DNA of 64,000 bases from NCBI GenBank assembly GCA_028622995.1, contig JAJQJQ010000005.1:6572001-6636000 (forward strand), in the 5' to 3' direction. How positions within the stretch are numbered: position 1 is the first letter of the stretch; each line of letters opens with the position of its first letter. The notes below the pieces were generated by a model. It was given only the letters and a program-made list of their open reading frames with translations, had not been told where the DNA came from and did not search any database. The stretch is from Panagrolaimus kolymaensis (lineage: Eukaryota; Nematoda; Chromadorea; Rhabditida; Panagrolaimidae). Positions 1-11,895 of the stretch are shown here, piece by piece. A program made the position numbers and the translations under genes.

Positions 1-225
1 AGTGGTGTTAATGTTGGTCCATTACCCATAGGGGAGTCTATTGGTGTCGATGTTAATTCGAATATTGGTTTGTTAGGAGCTTCCCCGCCACTCAAATATC
101 GTCGAGGCATGGATAAACCCACAGATGCAAGAAGTGGACTTGTTGGAATTTCTGGCGGCGTTGGTGTAGATACACCTGGTTCAGGACCTATTGGAGTTGG
201 AACTGGAGTTGGCGTTGGAAAATAA
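1..225 (+). CDS. 3' end of a Gly/Val-rich protein (partial)
   Basis: Frame 1 is open from the first base to a TAA at 223-225 and encodes the last 74 residues of a low-complexity protein. It is rich in Gly, Val, Pro and Asp, with repeated GVGV/GVNV-like steps and one short basic patch (KYRRG). The composition resembles tails of secreted or structural nematode proteins, but no domain is recognisable and the family is unknown. The 5' part lies outside the window. The run of codons without a stop and the Gly-codon bias support coding; the function is not known. Confidence 0.6.
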   Translation, partial: SGVNVGPLPIGESIGVDVNSNIGLLGASPPLKYRRGMDKPTDARSGLVGISGGVGVDTPGSGPIGVGTGVGVGK

Positions 226-661
226 AAAAACCTTCATTATATGTATTTTATTAGTGTTGTAAAGATTTGTGTAGTATAATAAAGGGAATTACTATATTGA
301 TTTTATATTGGCTTAACTTAGTTTTTTTAGCAAGTTTATTCCGATAAAAATATTTGAGAATTGTCTTTGATGGCAACTTGCTTTTTTTTTTAAATACATA
401 AACTAAAATTTCTAAACAATGATTAAATTACAAAATAAGGCATTGATATTAAAAAGCTTCATCAATGCTACCCAAGAAAACCTTACAAAGACATTTGTTG
501 ATGGAACATACAAAGCAAATATAAAACCAAAAAAAGATGACTTTCAAAGTAATCTTAATTTTATTTATTGCTTGTTTGCTTTTGTTTTTTTCCTTTCTCT
601 TGCTTCTTTGTTTAGTTGCTTTTAAAATATTAAGATTCATTCAGCCAAGTATCTTGAAAGA
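226..661. other. Intergenic
   Basis: AT-rich stretch between the partial first gene and the first receptor gene. Short open frames at 419-625 and 537-746 have hydrophobic AT-driven compositions and no homology I can see; I treat them as noncoding. An exon for the N-terminus of the receptor downstream cannot be excluded. Confidence 0.4.
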
Positions 662-3205
662 ATGTCAAAAACAGCTGCTGAACGTCATGCAATTTTACCT
701 ATTGCGAAGAAACTTCATGAAAGTATCACCGAATGGGGATGGATAAATGAGAATCAAATGGATCAAGATAAAGTTATGAAAAGAAAATTTAAACATGTTA
801 AATTGTTGCTAAGTTTAACAGGAATTTATTATACTAGTGAACCTGAAACAATTGGAGAAAAAGCTTTTAAATTTTTAAAAGAAGCTATCGCTATTTTGGC
901 AGGTAAGAAAATGATAGAGAGTTAGATAAGCATGCATCGAATGAAAATTAAAAACTTTCCTTCGTAAAAGCTGCCCGAACTTTTTTGATTTCATTTCAAT
1001 AATTTTGATGTTTTCTCTTTTTTGCAGTTGGATACATCGCCATTATAAAATTTTATCATCTTCTCATCGCTGAAAAATATGATGCAAAAACCCTTCCAGA
1101 AATTGTTATTACAAATTGGTGTTGGCAATCATTATTTTCTCTTGTTAGTTTTTTCAGCTTTCAATTCCACAGCGTAATCAGGGCGGATTTGAAACGGCCA
1201 AGCAGACGATCCCTTTTGCATGTTGCCAAAATGTCAAACAAAGGCAAAAGCAATGATTTTTTTTAGAAAGCAAAGCTACAGGTTTTATATCGGTGATAGA
1301 ATTACTAAATTAAAGGTGCAAACATTTTTTCTCACGTTTTAATAAGATTGACAAAGGACTAAAGAGTATTAAGGAGATATGTTTAAGTAAAACAATCACT
1401 TTTTTAAGGCATCTGGAGGTGAAGTTTTGATGCATCGAAAGTTGCAAAAAGTTACGCTGGAGCCATTTTTTTATTTTCCAATCAAATTGAAACTGGCCTG
1501 CATGGAAAGATAGATGTTTATCTAACTTGAAAAACGTCTGGAATAGAATTTTTTAAAACCATATTCATGTTTTTTTACTCCTAGTCGAAATGAATGAGAT
1601 GACATAAAAACGCGTTTTTTAGCCAAGATTGAAAAAAGTTAGGCTGGAGCCATTTTTTTCTTTGTTGATAGAATTAAAAACTGCTTGTACGAAGATGTAG
1701 CTAATGCCTTAACTTGAAGAACGTCTGGAATCAATTTTTTTTAAAGGGATTCTGGATTTTTTAATTAGTCGTTAACTTTAAAAAACTACAAAAAAATCCA
1801 AAAAATGCATGATTTCTTTCGATTTCCCCTTTCTCTTTGCTTTCCTTTGGTCTCTTAACGCGATTGAGCTTGTCGGTTTCTACTCCGCCTTTGATTGAAA
1901 ATGATTGCGCTGTGATTCAATAATAACTTTAAATCCTTTATTTTTCATAGATTTTTCTCATTTATTGGCAACGCCTTGGTTATATTACTGAACTATTTAA
2001 ACAAGTTAGTTGGCCGAGTGGCACGGAAAAATATTCTAAAACTCGTGATGCTATTCGTTGCACGGTTATTGTATGCTGCATTACGATAGCTTTTACCCTT
2101 ATTTTTCCATTGATTTTTGTCCTTCTCATTATGTTTGATAAATTAGAAGAAATTCGAATGGATTTAGAAAGTTTTACAATTTTTGGAAGTCATATACTAT
2201 TTTTTATTATTTCATCCTATGGTTTTATTGTTTATCATATTGTTTTAACGTTTTATATTATTGTTTCGTTAACTGTTTATCACGAATTAAAAAAGTTTAA
2301 TTGTGAATTAAGAGAAGTGAGTAAGACAAAAATTAATTACCCATGATTAGGGATCGAATAAATTTAATCGATTTTGCAGCTCTGCCACAACCTCACCATT
2401 TCAGCTAAAGAATTTGAAGACGATTTCATGAAACTTTACATCACTCAGGGCAAACTTGGAGCTATGGTTCGATCAGTTGATAACTTTTTTGAGGTTTAAC
2501 CGTTCTTTTTATTTTTAAAGCATTTATTTTATATTTTAGGTTTACACTTTTGTTCTCATCGGCTTAAATATTCCACTAACAATTTTTACAATTTTAAATA
2601 CGTTTGTTAGTTTTGATTCAACTTTGGATGCTATTCTTTCAACACCATTAATTATTTTTTGTTTAAGCGAATTAACTGGGTTGACACTGATTCCAGCAAA
2701 ACTTCACCAAGCTGCATGTTTTTTTCTTTCTTGTTAGTTTTTGATAAGGTGAAAATTTATAGATTCAATGTGTGGAAAGAATCATTTATGGTAGTCCAAG
2801 AGTATGGAACCCATATAATGAAAAAATTTATCAAATTGCAAATATTTTTATTTCTCATGTAAAACAAAGTAATTTGGGAATAAGTTTATGGGGATTTGCA
2901 ATGTTAACAAAGCCAACCATTTTAACTGTAAGTTTTTATATCATTTTTTTAAACATTAAGGCGTGCCAATAAAAGAAATAGACTACAGCTGCAAAAATTT
3001 ATTCATTTTCTAAGAAAATCTAATTATTTTTAATTAATTTATTATTTATTTTTAGACAATTTCAATTACATTAACTTACCTAGCAATATTAATTGAGCTT
3101 AAAACAAGCAACAGTAGTGCCTATTCAACAACTAGATTACCCAATAATAGCTATGGCAATGGCACAAGTAGTAATATGACGGCTATGTGCAATAACTTAT
3201 TATAA
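662..3205 (+). CDS. Gustatory-receptor-like 7TM chemoreceptor, copy A
   Basis: Seven exons: 662-902, 1028-1143, 1951-2316, 2380-2493, 2540-2713, 2763-2927, 3056-3205. They join in frame to 441 residues. The protein has several hydrophobic segments and family marks shared with the next two genes: FLIYWQ after exon 2, a VRSVDNFFE-VYTF junction, LTGLTLIPAKLHQA, and LGISLWGFA..TKPTILT followed by an LTYLAIL end that resembles the TYhhhhhQ motif of insect gustatory receptors. By family knowledge this is a nematode Gr/Srr-type (DUF267-like) membrane receptor, probably chemosensory; the ligand is unknown. Intron 2 is unusually long (807 bp) and contains a two-copy 187-bp repeat. Intron 5 begins with GC instead of GT: copy B has GCTGTGAG at the same junction, while here it reads GCTGCATG. 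The start at 662 is the first in-frame ATG that aligns with copy B. Confidence 0.75.
1444..1747 (+). repeat. Two-copy 187-bp tandem repeat inside intron 2 of receptor A
   Basis: Blocks starting near 1444 and 1631 share GCTGGAGCCATTTTTTT, and 1524 and 1711 share AACTTGA[AG]AACGTCTGGAAT, each pair offset by 187 bases. The copies are diverged and noncoding. Confidence 0.75.
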
Positions 3206-3528
3206 ATGCATAAAGTACTACTACTATTCGATGTTCAACGTTTAAAAAAAGTTGTTGTTGTTCCACTTCATTGAATTTATTCTCTTTTTTTTCAAGCATT
3301 TTCTAATTTTACTCTTTTTTGTTGACCTTTGTTTCCTCATTTTTCAAGCAGAATTTAAAAGAAAAATTAAAGGGGAATCATCTTTCGCGAGGGCACAATT
3401 GTAATTACATTTTTTTTGTTTAAATTTCATCTTCTTTTTTTGGTTGTTGTTGTTTTTCTTAAAAAGCAAGCGTCTTCAAATTCTTCTCAATTTTCATTGT
3501 TTTTTAATTTTATTTTAAAGGAAGTCAA
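3206..3528. other. Intergenic spacer between receptors A and B
   Basis: AT-rich with T-rich tracts. No open frame or RNA gene is visible. It probably holds the 3' end of A and the promoter or trans-splice region of B. Confidence 0.4.
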
Positions 3529-5172
3529 ATGTTAAAACATTTTGTTGCCGCCAACCTTGATAATATGATCATGGCGGTTTATGGAAAACATGTTGAAACA
3601 GAAGAACAACGGGTGGCAGCAGTTAAAAGAAAATTTGGGTGGACCATGAGGTTGTTAAACTTAACTCTCCTTTATTTTGATGATAAAGGGCCTGGATATA
3701 GAGGAGGTTGTAAATACTGTATAAAACTTATTATTGCTTTTGGAATATTACTTCTAAGTTTGTGATCATTTTTATTTATGGAGGATTTTCAAGTTAAAGT
3801 TTTCAGATATTTATTTTACCTCTTTTTTATTTATGCGTTTGGTTAATAGCTGGGGAGATGAAACCAACGTGATGACAATTGGTAAGAAAGAAAAGAAGAA
3901 ACTATTAAGGGATTTTAAAACATAAATTTTAGTTATGCTTACATGGAGTATTCAAGTTACATTTTCAATGGTAAGCTAAAATTTTTGTAGCCAAATAAAT
4001 ACATATTTATAAAGACAAACTTTAACCAATAATTGGATACGGAGAAACATGAAGCGTTTAATTCTTTATTTTTAGGGCTTTTTAATTTATTGGCAACACA
4101 CTGGATATATTAATGATTTATTTAAAAGCATTCATATGCCAAATGATTCATCAATTTATGAAGAGACGCGTCGGACAATTTTACGCGTTATTATATTTTC
4201 CATCAGCGTTTTCATCATTTGTGCTTTCGCGTTTATTACCGCCACTGGACTCTTTTTCTTTCATCCAGACTTAAAATCTTTAAAAACGATAAACTTGGAA
4301 AATATGAATGTTTTTCAACATCCATATTTATTTCCAGTTTCAATGATCATTATGTTTCATGGCTTTTTAGTTTGGAATGTTTTTTTAACTTTATATGTAA
4401 TTATTTCAATTGTGGCATATGCGGAATTAAGAAAATATAATGAAGAGCTTCAAAAACTTGGTCAACATTCAGAAGATCCAAATGAGATTTGTAATGAGCT
4501 TTTAGCTAAATTTATCAAATGCGTGGAATATGGTAAAATGGTTCGAAATATTGATAACGTTTTTGAAGTTTATACTTTTGTTATGGTAGGCCTCTCTTCT
4601 TGAATCAAAAATTTATAAAAATTTTAAAGATTGGAACCAATATTCCAACAACCATTTTTTCATTACATTCCTTTCTTAAAGCTCTATCTAAAGAATGGTT
4701 TGTGCTTCTTTTAATTGTGCCAGAAATCTTTTTTAATCTTGTTGAATTAATCGGACTGACGGCAGTACCCGCCAAGCTTCATGAAGCTGTGAGTTTTTTT
4801 AGTATCAAATGTTTACTTCTTTTTTTTTTGAAATGGAGGAATATTTATTTAGATTGGACGAGTTGAAAATATTATTTACTCTAACACTCGTTTATGGTAT
4901 CCATATGATGAACGAATTTATCAAATAGCTTTGGTTATGGTAAATCATGTTCGACAAGCAAATTTAGGAATATCTCTTTGGGGTTTTGCGGTTGTAAGCA
5001 AACCATTAATTTTAACGGTAACATCTTACAACCAAAAATGAAGTTTTAAAATAATATAAAAAAGTTTCAGACAATTTCTCTAACAACCACTTATTTAATT
5101 TTATTGCTTCAACTCAACCCTACAACAACCACAGCTTCACTTCGACAAGCCAATCTCACTTTTTGCCCATAA
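3529..5172 (+). CDS. Gustatory-receptor-like 7TM chemoreceptor, copy B
   Basis: Seven exons: 3529-3757, 3807-3881, 3933-3970, 4076-4585, 4630-4788, 4853-5017, 5071-5172, giving 425 residues. The order of motifs matches copies A and C: VKRKFGW near the N-terminus, FLIYWQ, VRNIDNVFEVYTF, LIGLTAVPAKLHEA, ENIIYSNTRLWYPYDERIYQ, LGISLWGFAVVSKPLILT, and a final TTTYLILLLQL that fits the insect Gr TYhhhhhQ signature well. The exon that carries the WGFA..KP motif is exactly 165 nt in all three copies. It lies 323 bp after A and 133 bp before C on the same strand, so the cluster arose by tandem duplication. Role as plasma-membrane chemoreceptor or channel is inferred from the family; no ligand can be predicted. 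Confidence 0.8.
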
Positions 5173-5305
5173 TAAAATTTCTTTATTTTTTCAGCAATAA
5201 ACGTTCTTTAAACAATTTTTGAATCTTTGCTAATTTAAAGCTTGTTTTAATCACAATTCTTACTTTTTATAACTTACAAAAAAAAATTAATTTCAATTTT
5301 CTTAG

Positions 5306-6939
5306 ATGTCTAAAGGTTCATACACAGGTTATTCCAATGTTATTACAACCCAATATGAAATTGCTTTCATTGACGAAACTTCACGAGCCTCACCAAAACC
5401 AAATGAAAAGGATGGTGTTTGCGGGGAATACAAGAATTTTCCAGTATTTCGAGAAGTTAAAAAAGTTATAACATTATTTGAAATTTTTCGTTGTCGATTT
5501 ACTGCTGATGTTTCAAAAGTTTCTCTAATTATAAATTATGCAATATTTTTCTCTATCGTATTCATGCGTAAGTTATATGTTTTTATTATTTAGACAAATA
5601 AGAAGATTTTTCAGTAATTTACATGAGTGGTTTTGTAATGACTGTAATATCCCATTATTCATTGGAGACTAAATCATTGCCGGGTGCATTATTAAGAGTA
5701 ATGTTTTACATTCAAGGAATTGCTTCAATGGTTAGTGAGAACATGGTTGTATCAAAAATATATTCATATTTTTTTAGTTATTCATTTATTATTGGCAACG
5801 TAAATCCCCTTCATTGACATATGTGAAACTTCTTCATTCTGCTCAACAATCACAAGGATGCATTCAAAATCGCCATCGTCTTTCCCGCCTCGTTTTTGGC
5901 CTTTATTCAGTGCTCGCATTTATTTTTGGATTTTTATTTTTTACTCATTTAGTTATAATTCTTGAATATGATATTGATCTTTTTGATCAAGGAATGATTA
6001 AAGCATTTAGAGATAACAAAGGCATAGCATTCTTTTCATTTTTCATCAATTGTTATTCATCATTTTGTGTATCAGCTGGATTTTTTATTTATATGATTTT
6101 TACGTATGCTGGAGTTTTGGAAGTTGATTTTTATAATCAACGCTTACAAAATATTGGAAATGATAAAGAAAAGCTGTTATTGGATGAATTGATTTTGTTA
6201 ATTAATGATCATGCAAAATTAAGTGAAGCCATTCGAACTTTGGATTCATTTTGTGAGGTAAATCTTTATTAAACAACGCTATTTCTGTTTTGTTACAATT
6301 TATTTTACCACTTTTTATCCGGCAAAAAACATTGCGACCCTGGATACAAGTTAAATTTAATATTTTTAGGTTTATGCTTTCATTATGATTGGATGCAATG
6401 TCCCAACAACAGTTTTCACACTTTTACAACTTTTAATCTCGAAAGATCTTCCATTAATCAATCTTTTACTTACTTTGCCGACACTCATAATTTGCATTCT
6501 TCAATTATCGTCATTAACAGCAATTCCAGCAATGCTTCACAATGCGGTATTTTAGAAGATTTACTTTCACTCGTTAGCTTATTTATTTTCAGCTTGAACG
6601 GTCAAAGCATCATTTTTATAGTAATATAAAAGTTTGGCAAAAGTTTGATCGAAATATTTATCAAGTTGCAAGCTCGCTTGCTTCACACTTAAGTCAAGCT
6701 GATTTAGGCATATCAATTTGGGGCTTTGCCGTTGTTTCGAAACCTTTGATTTTGACGGTATCGTTTGGCATTTATTTTCTTTACGGAGGCGTTGCCTTCT
6801 CAAACAAAAAAATATTTGATATCATTTGGAAATTAAACAAACAACCAATTCTTTTATTTTTATTTTTTAGACAATATCCGTTATGGTTACTTGTATTGCT
6901 TTCTTCCTTGAGCTTCGAAGACGACCTTTGTCTGCTTGA
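5306..6939 (+). CDS. Gustatory-receptor-like 7TM chemoreceptor, copy C
   Basis: Six exons: 5306-5567, 5615-5730, 5778-6257, 6370-6546, 6593-6757, 6871-6939, giving 422 residues. The ATG directly follows a TTTTCTTAG acceptor, consistent with trans-splicing. The N-terminal 50 residues (polar, Ser/Glu-rich) differ from copies A and B. The body keeps the family layout: FIYYWQR, a conserved loop ending in LDSFCE-VYAF, SLTAIPAMLHNA, then a 165-nt exon with DRNIYQVA and LGISIWGFAVVSKPLILT. The C-terminal helix is short and charged at its end (LELRRRPLSA), without the terminal TY..LLQ form of copy B. Copy C is intact but the most diverged of the three; subfunction is unknown. Confidence 0.78.
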
Positions 6940-7971
6940 AAAAAACGGAAGTCAAATAAACAAACAAAATATTTGTGCTCAACATGAATGAACTCGTTGG
7001 TCGGGTTTTTAAAATACCTCCTTTAAAGCGCATTAAGGGATAAAATAAAAACTATATTTCGTAAAAAAAAATTGGCGCCAGCCACCGCTGCGAATGCTTC
7101 GGTGGCTGGCGCGAACTGGGTTTTCGTTGACGCAAGGCATCTCTTTTTCAACTTGTGGCCCGCTTTCTGCGTAGGTTTTCCATCCCGTTTTTTATTCTGC
7201 TTACAGAATCGGGTTTCGGATAGTCGAATTAACAATATCCAGTCAAACAGTATAGTTAAAAAAAAAATTTCGTAATTCAAATCTTTCAAAATTGTGTCAC
7301 CCACTTTTTTCTCCGTCCGTGGCTGTCTGCGTCCGTCCCCTCGCAGGGTGCTTGCACGCTTTCTTACAAGGGAAAGAGAAAAAGCTTTCAAAAGCTTACA
7401 AAAAGATAACAAACAGCTACAAAGGCTTTTGAAAGTTGACAAATAACCATTTTCATTATTTTTTTTGAAATGGTTTTTTGTATTTTATGTACTTGAGATA
7501 CCCGATGACACCAAGACACCCGATATACCCGAAGACACCAAATATTTTTAAAGACGCAAAAAACGCTTTATGCAACTTATATTTCCGAACACCACCTATT
7601 TATAACTAATTTTTTAACTATTGTTTTTTGGCTTACGAAGAGTCACATATGGAAAATTTACATTTGCATAAAAATTATGATTCTTTCCATTTTTTTAATA
7701 TTTGGACACGTCATTTTTTGCTATTTTATTTTTGGCTCACCAATAGTAAAATAAGGAGAATTTGCATAAAATATCGAAAAATAAATTTTTTAAATTTTTA
7801 GGGGAGTCATTTCCTTATTATCGATTTATTTTGTAATGACGTTAGATAGAATTAAGCATTGAATATAAATATTTATTTTATAGTTAAAATAAAAAAGCTA
7901 TCATAATGTTAAAAAAAGTAATAACACAAGAAGAAATAAAATAAATCAAAGTTTCAACATTAAAAAAATAA
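6940..7971. other. Intergenic, with GC-richer island
   Basis: Between receptor C and the helicase-USP gene. A GC-richer island around 7070-7350 contains a strong hairpin (listed separately). At 7496-7545 there is a short degenerate run of ACCCGA/ACACC(A)A steps. Open frames on either strand here (for example 7023-7442) have no recognisable domain and look like chance frames of a repeat. Confidence 0.4.
7075..7112. repeat. 13-bp perfect hairpin, 12-nt loop
   Basis: GCGCCAGCCACCG at 7075-7087 is followed by its exact reverse complement at 7100-7112. In this AT-rich context a 13-bp stem with 11 G/C pairs is conspicuous. It could be the end of a mobile element or a structured transcript; I cannot tell which. 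Confidence 0.7.
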
Positions 7972-9780
7972 TTATTCATCATCGCGTTTATACAAAAGTA
8001 AACAATAATTAGTGATAGAAGGAGTGAAGCTTGGTTTTTTATCAATAATTTCACCGTTGATGGTTCTCCAGCCTGAGTTTGTTTTTACCCAAGTAATATA
8101 AAATTTGGGTTTCTTTTCAATAGCGGCTATTAAAATCCAATTAAAATTAAACATTTTTACTTCTGATAATCCAGTGACTGTGAACGATCGCTTTTTCGGC
8201 TTATTTATTTTGGTTTTAGCAAGTGGATCAACATACATGCCATCAATTTCAATCAAAATGTATTGCAAATGTGGATCTTGAGGATTTTGCAATCGAATGG
8301 TGGAATATTTTAAATTGGAAATATTTTCGTTATCACTATTTGCTTCTCTCTTTGAACATTCAACACATTTTTCTGAGGATGTTTGCCATTTTTTTAAAAA
8401 TTCATCAAAGTTTAATTTGTTTTCTTTGGCTGTTACTTTTACTGGAAATAAAATTGTGTTGCCAAAAGAAAAGGGAATTGTGTAAATGCTATTTGGTTCG
8501 AAATTTGTTCCACAACCACATCGGATTGTTTTCATATAGTCAATTTGGAATGGCAATTTAGCTTCAACAGGAAACTGTAGCATTATTTTTGATAAGAAAT
8601 TTAGTGCAGTTTGTTCAAGATTTGGATAAATTTGTTCAAAGTCATTTTGGAGCCTGGAGATTGTTGATTCAGAATTATTTAAAATTAAAGTCAATTCAAG
8701 GAGCATCGAATTAGTTTGTGGATTATGTTGTAAATATTCAACAAGCGATGGAAGGCGTTGTAAAAAGTTTATCGCGCTAATAATATATGAATTTGTTTCG
8801 GATTGTTGGAGGTGCATCAAAGGTTGCCCAGCAATATCATTTTCTTCGATTACCTTAAAAGTTATATTTTTAATATTTTTTTAAATGGTAAGGTATTTTA
8901 AACAAACCTTTGGCTCAACAGTTTCTTCGTTATTAATTTTTTGTTTTTTGACTTGTGGCACTAGTAATAAACTTGTTGTCTGTTCACCACCTTTACGCTT
9001 TCTTGAATTATTAGGTTCATTATTGGTTGTTGTATTTGCTGGTTTAGTGTGTCTTGGTGGAATGGTAAAAACAGGTAAATCCCTTGTTTTTCGCAATCTG
9101 TTATATTCTTGAAGTGATGCAACATGAACATAAACTTTATTTGGATTATAATCAGCTAACCAAAGGCAATCCATTGTTTGAACTCTGCTACAAGCAACAA
9201 ACGCTTGACCAGCAGCGAAAATTGTTTCAAATGAAACAATAACATTCTTTAAAGTTAAACCTTGGCATTTATGAATGGTTGCTGCAAAAGACATTGATAC
9301 TGGAAATTGATGACGAGTGCATTGTAGTTCAGCAGAAACATCAAAAATAGCAGAAACTTTTGAAATACTTTGTATTCCATCGATGTTATCAAAATCAATT
9401 AAAAGTTCAGTTGGGTGCCCATTTACAAAAATAATTTCTTTTAAAACGCCTGTTGCACCATTAACCAAACCAATTTTAGCATCCACATTTCTTCTAAGCA
9501 TTATTCGACAACCTACAGCAAGGTGAAGGGTTTTAGTTAATCCCGCTGCAGCTCGTTGATCGTCTTTATCTTTACTGGTATTTGTTGCATTGATATCTTG
9601 ATTAAGGCGAGAACTTTTAGATTTTTTTGTAGTTTTATTTGCGACAATGGAGAATTCTTTTGTTTGATATGGGCGTCTTCGTTTATTTGGATCTTTATTT
9701 TTTCTTCCAGGCACTTCACTGTCATCAGCGTAAATAGTTACAATACTGCCTTTAGTCTCTCTTTTTTTAAAAGCAATTTC
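7972..9780 (-). pseudogene. 5'-truncated PIF1-like helicase fused to USP-like domain
   Basis: Two exons, about 9780-8908 and 8853-7972, joined in frame by a 54-bp intron (GTTTGT...TTTTAAG). The first exon encodes the C-terminal half of a PIF1/Helitron-type helicase: a GCRIMLRRN..GLVNGA..V block, then SFAATIHKCQGLTL (motif V-like) and AFVACSRVQTMDCLWL (motif VI-like). Walker A and B are absent, and upstream DNA is noncoding AT-rich sequence up to a large inverted repeat, so the gene lacks its 5' part. No ATG opens the frame (a GTG is at 9714; a TAA lies at 9783-9781). The second exon has a ubiquitin-specific-protease-like plan: an SETNSYIISAINFL box, a CxC...CxxC zinc pair, and an ITWVK..SGW end. 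Ser stands where the catalytic Cys is expected and Phe where the His is expected. The frame of about 585 codons is otherwise open, so it may be a transposon relic or a co-opted gene. Confidence 0.65.
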
Positions 9781-10827
9781 TTAAACTTTTTTATCACCTA
9801 ATGTTTTTTATTTAAATTTTTTATTAATATTAAATTATCGAGAGTTTGTTACTAACATTTTTTGGATAGTTAAAAAAACTTTAAAAGAATTTGAACACAA
9901 ATAACTGTAGCTTCGAGCCTTTTAATTTTCTTTTTTTTAACTATATTTTTATTACTTTTTGCATTTATTGTTATTTTTTAAAGCATTCAGAAATTTGCTG
10001 TTTTTTTGTTAACCTTTTTTTTTTTTATGTTTTTATTATAAAAGAAATTTTAAATTACAACAAAATGGTTTCTAATCGATTGCAACTTACAAAAGAATGA
10101 AAAAATGCACTTACTGAAAAATATTTTACAGACACCTTACTTTTTTTTTACAACAATTTTTTGGTTTGAAACGAAAATTGCAACAGAGTAAAATAAAAAC
10201 ATATTTTTTACTTTATGCATCAAAAGTAATAAAATTATTTTTAAGAAATATAGTTCATCTAAAAAATAAAGCATAACGAAATAAATTCAATGGAAAAAAT
10301 AATTTTAGTACATATTTTGGCGCTTAATTTTTTTGCGCAACTGCTTCAAATATTTTTTTTATTGATTGAAGTTTTTCATTGTCTCTTGTTTCAGTGCTAT
10401 GGGCTGTTACTGATGTCCTTATTTTGATTCATGTGGATTTGAATTTTTTTCGGTAATTTTTCTTTTCTTTCTTTTTTTTTGCGCGACTTTTCATCTTTTT
10501 TGGAAGAAAAAATGTTCACATAACTTAATTTTTCATTCACATAGAAATAGTTAAAAAATACAAGCATAAAAAAAAACATCGATGAAAATTATTTGATTTT
10601 TTTAACTGAAGAAATATAATGGTTTCGATCATTAAAAAACTTTTCGATAATTTTTTAAAATTTTCTTTGATTTTCAATGAAGTAATAATTCTGCATGATC
10701 TTTTTTTTCTTTATTATTTTTTTAAATACCAAACAAAGCTAGAATATCATTGCTTTTTGAAGTTTTGATTTTTCTGAGTTCTAGTTTTGTGTAATTAATA
10801 AATTTACAAAATTCAATAAAAAAAAGG
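9781..10827. other. AT-rich spacer upstream of helicase fragment
   Basis: Long A and T tracts, no coding signal and no missing helicase exons that I can find on either strand. Confidence 0.45.
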
Positions 10828-11895
10828 AAATCATATAATGGAAAAATAAAAAAATAAAAAGGAGGGAACTGGGTTTGATGTAGCTCAATAAACGTCTTTA
10901 AATCTTTTTTTTGTATTCAATAAAAGTTGTGGTTAAGAATAAAATCAATAAAATTGGAAAAAAGTAAGTCAATAAAAGCGGAGGAATTCTTGCTTAAAAC
11001 CCAAAAAGTCTTGACTCTCATTCATTTAATTAATAAAAAGTTTTTGATGAATGCTATTAAGCGAGAAACTAATACAATTTTTGATTGAAAAAAATTAAGT
11101 CAATAAAAGCAGAGGAATTCTTTTTTAAATTACATTAACTGTCTTTTTGGTTCACCCAGTTCAGCGGCGGCTTTAAAAAAATTTTTATCTCTCATTTTAA
11201 AGAATGAATCTCTTTTTGATGAATAAATTTATCTGATTTTTTATTCAAATTTTTCTCAGATAGCTATTATTTAAGAAACTTTTACAGGCTTGCTTTTATT
11301 AAAGTTTATAATTTTTAAGGTTAAGCAAGGTGGCAATGTGAAAATTTGTTTATTCTTAAAAGTATTTTTTCCTTCTTTATTTTTTTTGGATTGAAAGAAA
11401 ACTCACAACGCGAAATATTTTTTGTCAATTTTTGTTGATGAAGAAAAAAAGAAGTACAATGGTTGACAATTTCATCAAGTCAAAAAAGTTGCCATAAGTT
11501 GCCATGAGATGCCATGAGTTGCCATCGGTTGCCACTCATTTTGCCAAAGGTTCTCTTTTGTTTTTGAATTTTTTTTCGCGCCAAATTATTTTTGCAAAAT
11601 TTTTTACGAGAATTATTGGATATTTTCAGTTTTAATCTTTAAATTTCTTACATAATTCAATTCTAAAATAACTGAAAATTTTACGGCTAACATTAATATG
11701 TTATGGATAACACCATTACAACAAAAACTAAGACATTTGACAGCTTTTTGCATATTTTTTGCTTTAAAATCTCATGTTTTATGTTGTTGTTGTTGTTAGT
11801 TTTATAATTGTTGCTTTGATCAATTACAATTAATTTTAACAAATATGTTTACTAGTTTACTAATGCAGTAAACGATCCATAATAACCCTCTTTGC
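10828..11895 (+). repeat. Left arm of the large inverted repeat
   Basis: Contains internal duplications: AGTCAATAAAAGC[GA]GAGGAATTC occurs near 10967 and 11098, and a short run of GTTGCCAT-based units lies at about 11490-11535. Mirrored exactly in the right arm. Confidence 0.85.
11490..11552 (+). repeat. Short tandem run of GTTGCCAT(G)AG-like units
   Basis: About five degenerate 10-11-bp units (GTTGCCATAA, GTTGCCATGA, GATGCCATGA, GTTGCCATCG, GTTGCCACTC) in the left arm. The same run appears reversed at about 13097-13160 in the right arm. Confidence 0.7.

Noticed and set aside
7023..7442. 139-codon minus-strand frame
   Set aside because: Overlaps the GC-rich hairpin and an opposite-strand frame; no conserved motif or splice context.
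9891..10600. Missing Walker-motif exons of the PIF1-like helicase
   Set aside because: All frames on both strands are AT-rich, short and lack helicase motifs.
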